Part shown: positions 1 through 9,664 of the stretch, piece after piece
Layout: every line of letters begins with the position of its first letter
Position numbering within the stretch: the stretch's first letter is position 1
NCBI GenBank assembly: GCA_047967505.1
Contig: CM106540.1
Reading direction: 5' to 3' (one strand)
DNA: 64,000 bases
Source: Dipteris shenzhenensis
Lineage: Eukaryota; Polypodiophyta; Polypodiopsida; Gleicheniales
Notes under the pieces: generated by a model
The model's database searches: none
The model's input: only the letters and a program-made list of their open reading frames with translations
Told to the model about the DNA's origin: nothing
Position numbers and translations under genes: made by a program

Positions 1-60
1 TCCCCGCAACCTTCACTTCGGAGGAACCGTTCCGCCAACCACGGTGCCCACAGGCTCGGT
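1..60 (-). other. tRNA-like module, partial
   Basis: This is the same module as 4711-4785. The window edge removes the T-arm (TTCGAATCC), leaving the anticodon-arm and D-arm like parts. Confidence 0.5.
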
Positions 61-142
61 TGATGTAACAAGGCCGCACCTCGTTACTTAAGTCCTGTCC
101 ACCTGCGCTCAGACCGCCCAAAAGGTTCACGCTCACAGCCCG

Positions 143-212
143 GCGCCGAGATTCGAACTCACGACCGGTCCGTCGAGGAACCGCCACGCTAACCACTCCG
201 CCGACCACTCGG
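143..212 (-). other. tRNA-like module
   Basis: On the minus strand a D-arm (GCGG, loop AGTGGTTA, GCGT), an anticodon-like arm (CGGTTC / GGACCG) and a T-arm with TTCGAAT follow in tRNA order and spacing. The anticodon loop is not the usual 7 nt and no acceptor stem pairs, so this is a tRNA relic rather than a gene. Confidence 0.6.
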
Positions 213-304
213 TTAGTGTAACTGGTGGCGCCACGTTAGCCTTAAGCTTTTCTCGTTCGAGTGGCAAAAGGGGGTCGGCCCCCTCGTCGGCTCGCGACCT
301 GCTT

Positions 305-385
305 CCCACCGCCAGAATCGAACGCCCGACCGCCTGGCTATAGCTTAAACCCCCTTCACGACCCGGCTAGCCGCCCGGGCCGTGG
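305..385 (-). other. tRNA-like module
   Basis: A T-arm-like segment with GTTCGATTC lies downstream of a D-arm-like GGCTAGCCGGG. It is the module nearest the predicted transcription start of the LTR. Confidence 0.5.
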
Positions 386-414
386 CCTTGCTTGACATAT
401 AAGGAGCATCACAT

Positions 415-424
415 CCTTATATAG
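415..424 (-). promoter_or_regulatory. LTR TATA box
   Basis: The minus strand reads CTATATAAGG. The same motif sits at the same place in all four family C LTRs, with tRNA-like modules beginning about 30-40 nt downstream. Confidence 0.65.
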
Positions 425-733
425 AAGCTTTTGGCTTCTTGGCTATGGGCGACCCGTCGTCTTCACCATGCACACGTCGAGTCGGTGAACTGTAGCGTCG
501 CTTGCCTTCTGTAGCTCCTGGAGTATCCGCAAAACGAGAGGTGGTTGGCGGTGAAGCTTTGCAATCGAGCGTATGATTACTTCTCGACTTTTCCGTCGCT
601 TCACGTCAAGGTCCGTCGACGGGTTTCCGTCAAAACTCCACAACTCCGTCGAGTCAACGCGCACGTTCGGGAGCTCCGCTGTGAACGCTACTCCGGCTCT
701 GTGATCCTCTCTGTGGAGTGTCTTCTTCGACCA

Positions 734-1240
734 AAGGGCTCCTTGAATGGAGCCCTTAAGCTCCTACGCCACGCTTTGCCACTCGAAGCGCGACGGAACT
801 GCAGTTCCGTCCGCTTTCGTTGGGTTGGAACGTGGGCTCAGACAGCTCGTTTTCGGAGGTCTGAGCCTCGCGCGCTCTGCCCTTTCGCCAGGGAGATATC
901 CAAGGGGATACCTCGACCTTCACCGAGTCTGGAGGCAAATGGTCAAGCATCTACCCGCACCGCTCTCTGTTCTACTGACAGGACCTTCTGAGCGAACATG
1001 GCGACCTTCACCACGAGCTGCTCATCCCTCTGTTCGCAACGTCCTTTCGAGGACTCTTTCTCAAGCCCAGAGGAAGCCCTGACTTGAAGGACAACCTCTG
1101 TCTTCACCTGCAGCCAACACACTCAACGAGGGGAGGGGGAAAAATGATCCACGCATCTCACACATCTTCATTTTAGAACCACAAACTCTGAGACCTTGTA
1201 TTCCAAAAGAAGAGGGCCCTGTGGACAAAACGCCACAGGG
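734..1240. repeat. Three inverted repeats in U3
   Basis: 734-757 is a 9-bp stem (AAGGGCTCC) with a 6-nt loop. 792-811 is a perfect 20-bp palindrome with half-site GACGGAACTG. 1217-1240 is an 8-bp stem (CCCTGTGG) with loop ACAAAACG. All three recur in the other family C LTRs. Confidence 0.85.
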
Positions 1241-1695
1241 GAAGAATACATGGAAAGCATCCTCTGGATGCTGAAGCAAAAACCTCACACCTCTCAGATA
1301 CAGCCGGAGCTCTCAGCTCACTGTCACCACCTTGACGACCTCTCAGTCTGCCTGTTCTTTCTCTGCTTGGATCCCTCTGAATCCTGCTGCGTGTTTGGAG
1401 GGAGTCTTTCTCTTCTTTTTTTCTCCAACGTTCAGCTGCCATTAAGGCTTCTTGGTACCTTCCCTCTCCAACAGCCACCTTGAGGGCCAATCAATTCAAA
1501 ATCCCGTTTGAATTGAACCTCCTCAAGGCTAAGGTTGGGTCCATCCTCACCATGGGCTGCTCCCCTTGGTTAGGTGGAAGGATGTCAAGGGTCACCATTC
1601 CCTTGACCCAAAAGATGTTGCCGAAGTCGAGTCAAAAAGGGTGTTGATGAAGGAGGGATGGACTGAGGCTCAGTCCCTTGTCAACGGGCCACCCG

Positions 1696-3965
1696 TTACA
1701 TTCCCCCCCTTTTACTCTTGCTTCCTCGCTTCTTTGGAAAGGGGTGTGACTCATTGTAGCCGCGCACGATGTCCACGAACCGCCTTAGGGAAGGTTCCGT
1801 CCTCCACGAGTCTCCACTTGAAGGCTGCTCCCTCCAGTGACATAGGTACAACCGGTTAGCCCCGAACTGGTTTCGGTCTATCTCGGTGTGCCATGATGTT
1901 CTCGAGGACTCACCATCTCCTTGATCCATCACTTCAGCTGGACCTCTATCCCACTGCTCCTGATCTGGATCTTCTTTCCGATCTGTACCCAGCTGCTCCC
2001 GGGCAGATCTCAACCTTTTCTTCCACTCCTTGTGGATGGCTCCTCCTGCTGGAGCTGCTCCCCTGCAGAAATAGTACTGATGCAGCAGGAGCTCGCAGCT
2101 CACTGGCACCTTCATCAGCTTCAGCTTGCCCACAACGGAGGCAAGTCTTCACATAGGCATCCTTACCCGCATTTTCTTGCTGTTCCAACCTGTTAGATGC
2201 CTCGGTTGGAGGGTCTTTTTCTGAGCATTCCTGCACTTCCTGGTCATCCTTCCGCTGAGGAAGAAGCTCCTTTGGATGCTCTCTTGGTAGGACCTCCGTG
2301 CCCTTTTCCCAGCAACCCTGGTTCTCTCTTTGGCACGTGTTCCACAGATGGAACTGAGACCTGCTCATGCTCTTCCAAGGCCACTAGGCAGACTGTACTG
2401 CCTTTCCTCCCTGCTTCCTGCAATGGCATGGCTGAGAGGCGTTGGGGTAAGGTACCTCCCGCTTGCTTTGAGGCTTTTACCACCTCCCAACCCTCATCCT
2501 TGCGGAAAAATCAGCTGCTCATCATGGCTGTTGATGAGGACCCTGTTGGCCCTCAGCCACGTTTGTCCGAGCACCATGTCGAAGTCGTCCATCTCCACTA
2601 TGGAAAACTCAGACCTGTGAGAGCAGCTCCCTACTTGGATGCTCACTCCTCTAGCCACCTTGACCACTGCTTGCCCTGGGGTGTTCACAGTCTTCATGAC
2701 TTTGCCTTTACAGAACTCAGCTCTCAGCCCGATCTCCTTGGCTTCTTGGGAGTGATGAAGTTGTGGCTGGCTCCACTGTCCACCATAGCTCTCACAGAGC
2801 GTCCATTCACTGCCACAGTAATGAACAGCAGACCGGATGCTGCCTTCTCTTCACTCATAGCTCCTAGAAGCTGAAGGGTGTCATAGTTTGAGTGGGCTGC
2901 CCATCCTCAACCTCTTGGATGGTCTGAAGTGACTGTCTCATAGGGCAGTCCCTGGCAAAATGGGCTCCCGTACAGATGTAACAGCCACTCCCTTTCGGGG
3001 CTGAATGGCTTGATGACGCTTTGGCTGACCCCACGCTGCTCTTGGGCTGAACAGTACCCGCTGTACTTTTCCCTTTCTGAGCTGCAGCAACCTCCGTTTT
3101 TACCTGCTCCGCTGGGCTCTCTCCCATAGGTCGGTACTTCCTCTTGAACTTTCTCTTCTCGAAGGAGGCACCCTCTTGCCCACATGGCTTGGCTTGGCCT
3201 TGTCTCTCTCCACCGTGTTGCTTCTCTTGCCAATCGGTGAGGCGGTCCGCTACCTCGTATGCTTCCGCCACTGTCTTCACATGCTCCCTCATGAGCTCAT
3301 CATGCGCCCAAGGCTTCAGCCTTTTGATGAAGTAATACAATCGATCGGCTTCACTCATCTCTTTTATCTGTAGCATGAGAGAGGAGTGAGCTTTGATGAA
3401 GTCTCTCAATGTTCCGGTGTGCTTGAGACTGTTCAAGGCATCCCGAGCCTTCCATTCGATGTCGGAGGGTAGAAACTGTAGTCTCAGCCGTTGTGAGAGC
3501 TCCTCCCACGTAGAAACCGTGTAGGTGTTGCGGTGGATCCTCTCATCCTCTTTGTAGTTCCTCCACCAAAGCTTGGCATCATCCACCAGATAAAGTTGAG
3601 GCATGGAGCACTTGCTCTTGGGGTTCGGTGATCTTGGCAAGGGAAAGGTACTGTTGCATATCATACAGAAAATTCTCCAATACCTTGACTTCCCGTGCGC
3701 CCGTGTATGGTTCGGGCTCCTTGAGCTTGATCCGATGCTTCCCAAGTGGTGCAGCTCCTTCATCCTTGATCAGCTTGCTCATCACATGGGCAAGCTCTAT
3801 CTTGGCTTCCGAGAGTTGCTGCTGTAGCAGCCCCTGGCTGGTCTGCAGCTCTGTTAGAGCATGCTCTATGGCCTCAAACCTTGCTTCGTGTTCACGGAAC
3901 TTGACCTTAGTTCTGCTCCTGGTTTTGCTGGGCTCAGCACCATCTATTTCATTGGAATCATCCAT
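1696..3965 (-). pseudogene. Decayed gag-protease ORF of C1
   Basis: This is the homologue of the intact C2 ORF at 9665-11950, broken into short frames. The N-terminal 125 or so residues (coiled coil and start of the Gag domain) read from the ATG at 3965. A 1-bp insertion near 3594 then shifts the frame. The Gag core and zinc knuckle (CYICTGAHFARDCP) follow in another frame, to a 1-bp loss near 2875. The protease and the chromodomain-like tail lie in further frames down to 1696. The order of parts equals C2, so the missing pol region was already absent in the common ancestor. It cannot make a full protein. Confidence 0.85.
1701..1717 (-). other. Polypurine tract of C1
   Basis: The minus strand is a G7 run flanked by purines, directly abutting the TGTAAC start of the 3' LTR, which is the expected place for plus-strand priming. 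Confidence 0.75.
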
Positions 3966-4066
3966 GAAATTTATCCTTCAAATGAGCTGAACTGTCAGTG
4001 AGAAAAATCTGTCCGCTCCTATCAAGCTGATACCTTCAGGTGGAACTGACTCCGCTCAGTCCTTCA

Positions 4067-4078
4067 GCTCTGATACCA
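4067..4078 (-). other. Primer-binding site of C1 (tRNA-iMet)
   Basis: The minus strand reads TGGTATCAGAGC, complementary to the 3' end of plant initiator tRNA-Met. It lies 1 nt from the LTR end at 4080. Confidence 0.9.
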
Positions 4079-4544
4079 CTGTCACGAGGGCAAAGTTCTC
4101 TCCAAACTTTTCACTTTTTTCTCTTTTCCTTTGCTCCCCGGTTTGGTCCCCTACCGGGATCCCCGAAGTATCACTTGATCTCTCTCGGAGCTGCCACCTA
4201 CTCACTGGCTGGAACCCCTGCTGGACTGAGTGTCCTTCACCTTCACAAAGATGCTGGAGCCCTTCAGATGCTCAAAATAAGAGCCTGGATCTCTCCCCGA
4301 GAGCTTCCGTCCTGAAGGTTCCCTCTTTCCCAAATCTGTGGCCGAACTGCCGTGCAGCAAAACTATCACCCGAGCTTCGCTCCAGAAACTCAGCACGAGG
4401 ATGGGGAAGCACCTGTGAAACCTGCTCTTCAAAAGCTCTTTCCTGGCTAGTTACAACTAGCTAAACTTAGCCCCAGCTAAGTTTATCGGAATTGCCAACA
4501 AGGTTGGCCCAACGCCAAAGTTGGCCGAATCGCCAAAATGATAG

Positions 4545-4628
4545 GCCAGCCGCCCGCAGGAATCGAACACAAGACCTCGTAGTAACCACGCCCAGGGATC
4601 TATCTTGAGCTAACCAAGGAGGCGGATC
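4545..4628 (-). other. tRNA-like module
   Basis: The minus strand has a D-arm-like TTAGCTCAAGATAGATC and, about 50 nt on, the T-loop GTTCGATTCC. It is the equivalent of 7884-7966. Confidence 0.6.
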
Positions 4629-4710
4629 GTCGGTATTGCCTATAGTATCCCCTCCCTTGGTTATAGCTAGTGCGCGCTCCTCCACGCGCCAAAAAGGCCT
4701 CCTTTCTTCA

Positions 4711-4785
4711 CCAGCCGCCTTGAGGATTCGAACCCGCAACCTTCACTTCGAGGAACCCGTTCCGCCAACCACGGTGCCCACAGCT
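4711..4785 (-). other. tRNA-like module
   Basis: The minus strand has GGGTTCGAATCC, an exact internal B-box match, preceded by a D-arm-like GTGGTTGGCGG and a GAACGGGTTCC segment. The C2 LTRs lack this module or have merged it with the next. Confidence 0.6.
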
Positions 4786-4866
4786 CGGTTGATGTAACAG
4801 GCCGCACCTCGTTACTTAAGTCCTGTCCACCTGCGCTCAGACCGCCCAAAAGGTTCACGCTCACAG

Positions 4867-4938
4867 CGGCGCCGAGATTCGAACTCACGACCGGTCCGTC
4901 GAGGAACCGCCACGCTAACCACTCCGCCGACCACTCGG
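4867..4938 (-). other. tRNA-like module
   Basis: Same module as 143-212: D-arm, anticodon-like hairpin and T-arm in order, with no acceptor stem. Confidence 0.6.
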
Positions 4939-5026
4939 TTAGTGTAACTGGTGGCGCCACGTTAGCCTTAAGCTTTCTCGTTCGAGTGGCAAAAGGGGGT
5001 CGGCCCCCTCGTCGGCTCGCGACCTG

Positions 5027-5105
5027 CTTCCCACCGCCAGAATCGAACGCCCGACCGCCTGGCTATAGCTTAAAACCCTTCACGACCCGGCTAGCCGCCC
5101 GGGCC
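5027..5105 (-). other. tRNA-like module
   Basis: Same module as 305-385, with T-loop GTTCGATTC. It lies next to the TATA box. Confidence 0.5.
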
Positions 5106-5138
5106 GTGGCCTTGCTTGACATATAAGGAGCATCACAT

Positions 5139-5148
5139 CCTTATATAG
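5139..5148 (-). promoter_or_regulatory. LTR TATA box
   Basis: CTATATAAGG on the minus strand, equivalent to 415-424. Confidence 0.65.
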
Positions 5149-5454
5149 AAGCTTTTGGCTTCTTGGCTATGGCGACCCGTCGTCTTCACCATGCACACGT
5201 CGAGTCGGTGAACTGTAGCGTCGCTTGCCTTCTGTAGCTCCTGGAGTATCCGCAAACGAGAGGTGGTTGGCGGTGAAGCTTGCAATCGAGCGTATGATTA
5301 CTTCTCGACTTTTCCGTCGCTTCACGTCAAGGTCCGTCGACGGGTTTCCGTCAAAACTCCACAACTCCGTCGAGTCAACGCGCACGTTCGGGAGCTCCGC
5401 TGTGAACGCTACTCCGGCTCTGTGATCCTCTCTGTGGAGTGTCTTCTTCGACCA

Positions 5455-5961
5455 AAGGGCTCCTTGAATGGAGCCCTTAAGCTCCTACGCCACGCTTTGC
5501 CACTCGAAGCGCGACGGAACTGCAGTTCCGTCCGCTTTCGTTGGTTGGAACGGGGGCTCAGACAGCTCGTTTTCGGAGGTCTGAGCCTCGCGCGCTCTGC
5601 CCTTTCGCCAGGGAGATATCCAAGGGGATACCTCGACCTTCACCGAGTCTGGAGGCAAATGGTCAAGCATCTACCCCGCACCGCTCTCTGTTCTACTGAC
5701 AGGAACCTTCTGAGCGAACATGGCGACCTTCACCACGAGCTGCTCATCCCTCTGTTCGCAACGTCCTTTCGAGGGACTCTTTCTCAAGCCCAGAGGAAGC
5801 CCTGGCTTGAAGGACAACCTCTGTCTTCACCTGCAGCCAACACACTCAACGAGGGGAGGGGGAAAACGATCCACGCATCTCACACATCTTCATTTTAGAA
5901 CCACAAACTCTGAGACCTTGTATTCCAAAGAAGAGGGCCCTGTGGACAAAACGCCACAGGG
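5455..5961. repeat. Three inverted repeats in U3
   Basis: 5455-5478 is the 9-bp stem hairpin, 5513-5532 the 20-bp palindrome and 5938-5961 the 8-bp stem hairpin, all matching those at 734-1240. Confidence 0.85.
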
Positions 5962-6419
5962 GAAGATTACATGGAAAGCATCCTCTGATGCTGAAGCAAA
6001 AACCTCACACCTCTCAGATACAGCCGGAGCTCTCAGCTCACTGGCACCACCTGGACGACCTCTCAGTCTGCTGTTCTTTCTCTGCTTGGATCCCTCTGAA
6101 TCCTGCTGCGTGTTTGGAGGGAAGTCTTTCTCTTCTTTTTTTCTCCAACGTTCAGCTGCCATTAAGGCTTCTTGGTACCTTCCTCTCCAACAGCCACCTT
6201 GAGGGCCAATCAATTCAAAATCCCGTTTGAATTGAACCTCCTCAAGGCTAAGGTTGGGTCCATCCTCACCATGGGCTGCTCCCCTTGGTTAGGTGGAAGG
6301 ATGTCAAGGGTCACCATTCCCTTGACCCAAAAGATGTTGCCGAAGTCGAGTCAAAAAGGGTGTTGATGAAGGAGGGATGGACTGAGGCTCAGTCCCTTGT
6401 CAACGGGCCACTCGTTACA

Positions 6420-7415
6420 GGGGGGGGGGCATGGGGAGTGGGAGGGGGGGGGGGGGGCATTGGGTGTTGGGGGGGGGGGGGGGCTGGGAGTGGGAGGGGG
6501 GGGGGGTACGCGACATGCGCGCAAGGGGGGGGGGGGGGCATGGGGTGTTGGGGGGGGGGGGGGCATGGGGAGTGGGAGGGTGGGGGCAAGGGGGGGGGTA
6601 CGCGACATGCGCGCAAGGGGGGGGGGGGGGGGGGGCATGGGGAGTGGGAGGGTGGGGGCATGGGGGTGGGGGGGGCATGGGGAGTGGGGGGGGGGGGGGG
6701 GGGGGGCATGGGGGTGGGGTACGCAACATGCGCGCAAGGGGGGGGGGGGAGGGCATGCTGGGTGGGGGGGGGCATGGGGGTTTGGGGGGGGGAAGGGGGG
6801 CATGGGGGGGGGGGGGGCATGAGGGGTGGGGGGGGGTACGCGACATGCGCGCAAGGGGGGGGGGGGGGGCATGGGGTGTTTTGGGGGGGGGGGGGGGGGG
6901 GGGGGGGGGCATGGGGAGTGGGAGGGGGGGAGGGGGGGGGGGGGGGGGCATGGGGGGTGTGGGGGGCATGGGGGGTGGGGGGGGTACGCGACATGCGTGC
7001 AAGGGGGGGGGGGCATGGGGTGTTGGGGGGGGGGGGGGGGGCATGGGGAGTGGGAGGGGGGGGGGGGGCATGGGGGGTGGGGTATGCGACATGCGCGCAG
7101 GGGGGGGGGGAGGGGGGGAGGGCATGGTGGGTGGGGGGGGGCATGGGGGTTTGGGGGGGGGGAGGGGGGCATGGGGGGGGGGGGGGGGGGGGGGCATGAG
7201 GGTGGGGGGGGTACGCGACATGCGCGCAAGGGGGGGGGCATGGGGTGTTTTGGGGGGGGGGGGGCGGGGGCATGGGGAGTGGGAGGGGGGGGGGGGGCAT
7301 GGGGGGTGGGGGGGGGGTACGCGACATGCGTGCAAGAGGGGGGGGGGGGGCATGGGGTGTTGGGGGGGGGCATGGGGAGTGGGGGGGGGTACGCGACATG
7401 CGCGCAAGGGGGGGG
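6420..7415. repeat. G-rich minisatellite, left part
   Basis: About 1 kb is nearly all G on this strand. A core GTACGCGACATGCGCGCAAG, with small changes, starts near 6506, 6598, 6719, 6836, 6984, 7082, 7211, 7317 and 7389, a spacing of about 72-148 bp. Between cores are long G runs broken by CATGGGG, GTGTTG and AGTGGGAG. Long poly-Gly or poly-Pro frames through it follow from the base bias. Any strand with these runs could form G-quadruplexes. Confidence 0.93.
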
Positions 7416-7883
7416 TGTCACGCGGGGGCAAAGTTCTCTCCAAACTTTTCACTTTTTTCTCCCTTGTCCTTTGCTCCCCGGTTTGGTCCCCTACCGGGAT
7501 CCCTGAAGTACCACTTGATCTCTCTCGGAGTGGCCACCGACTCACTGGCTGGAACCCCTGCTGGGACTAGATGTCCTTCACCTTCACAAACTGCCTGAGT
7601 CCCCGGATGCTCAAAAGAAGAGCATGGACTGCTTTCCGGAGGCTACGGTCTTGAATTCCCCTTCTCTCCAAAACCGATTGCTAGATCTCCGTGGAGTGCC
7701 ACAAGTGTCCCAGACCTGCTCCAGAAACTCAGTGTGAGGGGGGGAACACGCTTGTGAAACCTGCTCTTCAAAACTCCTTCAGAGGCTAGTCATAACTAAC
7801 TAAACTTAGTTAGAACTAAGTTCAGTAGAACCGCCAAAAGAAGTTGGCCCTGCCGCCAAACTTGGCCGGACCGCCAAAAGAAA

Positions 7884-7966
7884 TGGCCAGCCGCCGGGAT
7901 TCGAACACAGGACCTGGAGGAAACCAAGCGCAGAGCTCTAAGTTGAGCTAACCAAGGGAGCAAGTC
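7884..7966 (-). other. tRNA-like module
   Basis: The minus strand has the D-stem GCTC / GAGC (loop AACTTA) and the T-loop GTGTTCGAATCC about 45 nt on. The anticodon arm is degenerate and no acceptor stem pairs. Confidence 0.6.
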
Positions 7967-8048
7967 GTCGATATTGACTATACTTGGCTCCCACTTGGTT
8001 ATAGCTTGACTCCCCACCTTCACGCGCTCTAAAAGGCTCCTTCTTCAC

Positions 8049-8125
8049 ACAGTCGATCGGAGGATTCGAACCCACGACCAGTCTGTCGAGGAATCGCCAC
8101 GCTAACCAATCCGCCGACCTCTTGT
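8049..8125 (-). other. tRNA-like module
   Basis: D-arm-like GCGGATTGGTTAGCGTGG, an anticodon-like segment and the exact B-box GGTTCGAATCC in tRNA order on the minus strand. Confidence 0.65.
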
Positions 8126-8214
8126 TGGTGTAACCAAGCGGACCACCTTAGCTATAAGCTATCCTCGAACGAAGGGCAAAAGGAGGTCGGCCCCCTCGTC
8201 GGCTCGCGAACGAC

Positions 8215-8300
8215 TGCCGCCCCGCCACCGGATTCGAACCATGCACCTCCAGGCTATAAGCAAAAACCCTTCACGACCCGGCTAGCCGCCCGGGCCGTGG
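8215..8300 (-). other. tRNA-like module
   Basis: Exact B-box GGTTCGAATCC on the minus strand, with a weaker A-box-like GGCTAGCCGGG upstream. The module begins about 30 nt from the TATA box. Confidence 0.55.
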
Positions 8301-8329
8301 CCTTTCCTGAAATATAAAGCGTACCACAT

Positions 8330-8339
8330 CCTTATATAG
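8330..8339 (-). promoter_or_regulatory. LTR TATA box
   Basis: CTATATAAGG on the minus strand, the only strong TATA match near the middle of the LTR. Confidence 0.65.
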
Positions 8340-8643
8340 AAGCTCTCGCTTCTAGGCTATGGCGACCCGTCGTCTCCACCATGCACACGTCGAGTCGTCG
8401 ATTAGGCTCATCGCACCTCTTCTCTGGCTTATGGAGCTCCTACGGCCGCGAGGGTACCGGCTATGGAGCTTGCAAACGAGCGGGATATCCTTTCTCGGCT
8501 TGTCCGTCACCCTCCGTCGGGTTCCGTCGCAAACGTCTGTCAAGACTTCTAAACTTCGTCCGGCTCGCGTGCGCCAACGGGGGCTCCGTCGATACCGTTA
8601 CTCCGGCTCGGTGATCGTCTCTGTGGGGTAGCCTTTTGTACCA

Positions 8644-9156
8644 AAGGGCTCCTCGATTGGAGCCCTTAAGCCCCTACGCCACGCCTTGCCACCCGAAGCG
8701 CGACGGAACTGCAGTTCCGTCCGCCTTCGATGGTTGGAAGCGAGACTCAGACGACCCGTTTGCGGTGGTCTGAGTCTTGTGTGACCTGCCACTTCGTCGG
8801 GGGGATGCTAGGAAAGGTCCCCAGGCCTCCACGAGTTCTGGGATCAAACGGCTCCCTGTGTTCTTCACACGACTCTCTGCATCATGAACGAACACACCTG
8901 AGCGGGCATGGCGATGCTCACCACGTCCTCCACCGACTTCCGATCGGTCTGCCCTTTCGTGGGCTCCTTCCTCAAGCCAAGGGGAAGCCCTGGCTCAAAG
9001 GATAACCTCGTTCGTCACCTGCAGCCCACAAACTCGTCGAAGGGGAGGGGAGACGAATAATGCAATCACACAGACCTTCACTTCCATAACCAAAAACATC
9101 CAGTATATTATGGTTTTCAAAAGGAAGGAGGCCCTGTGGACAAAACGCCACAGGGC
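8644..9156. repeat. Three inverted repeats in U3
   Basis: 8644-8667 is the 9-bp stem, with a loop (TCGATT) that differs from C1 (TTGAAT). 8702-8721 is the identical 20-bp palindrome. 9131-9156 has a 9-bp stem (GCCCTGTGG), one pair longer than in C1. Confidence 0.87.
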
Positions 9157-9664
9157 AGATTACATTGATAAGAAGAGGCAAAACCTCACACTCTCCCCCT
9201 CAGGATTACAAGAGCTCTCAGCTCTGCAGCTTCTCTCCCATCTCTGGCCTGCTCACCATTCTGGTCTGAGCTCTCTGAGTTCTCTCTCAGTCTGCTGCTT
9301 TCTCTCTGAGTATTTTGCTCTCCAGCCTTCTGCTGAATCCCGCGTGTGTGTGTGAGTTGTTTTGTATTTTGGAGGGAGTCTTTCCTCACTTGCTCCAACG
9401 TTCAGCTGCCATTAAGGCTTCTTGGTACCTTCTTTTCCCAACAGCTACCTTGAGGGCCAATCAATTCAAAGTCCCGTTTAAATTGAACCTCCTCAAGGCC
9501 AAGGTTGGGTCCATCCTCACCACGGGCTGCTCCCCTTGGTTAGGTGGAAGGATGTCAAGGGTCACCATTCCCTTGACCCAAGAGATGTTGCCGAAGTCGA
9601 GTCTGAAGTTAGTTGATGAAGAAGGGATGGACTGAGGCTCAGTCCCTTGTCAACGGGCCACCCG

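Larger units (their letters stand above)
1..1700 (-). repeat. Family C copy C1, 3' LTR (partial)
   Basis: This is the 3' LTR of a minus-oriented retrotransposon and is cut by the window start. Its inner boundary is the TGTAACGGGT end at 1700, directly next to a purine tract on the minus strand. It matches 4735-6419, the other LTR of the same copy, with scattered small indels. It holds three tRNA-like modules, a TATA box and three inverted repeats, listed separately. Confidence 0.88.
4080..6419 (-). repeat. Family C copy C1, 5' LTR
   Basis: This 2340-bp LTR reads TGTAAC...GTGACA on the minus strand. Its outer end at 6419 meets a G run, as do both ends of C2. It carries four tRNA-like modules, one more than either C2 LTR. 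Confidence 0.88.

Noticed and set aside
4711-5105. Functional nuclear tRNA genes
   Set aside because: D-arm and T-arm sequences are clear, but no acceptor stems pair and anticodon loops are irregular, so I list them only as tRNA-like modules.
6506-7408. CRISPR-like array from the regularly repeated 20-bp core
   Set aside because: Spacing varies from about 72 to 148 bp, the spacers are G runs and the setting is eukaryotic; it is a minisatellite.
6285-7570. Long Gly-rich or Pro-rich reading frames (over 300 codons) on both strands
   Set aside because: They exist in several frames at once because the DNA is nearly all G on one strand; no start context, no domain, and indels in G runs would break them freely.
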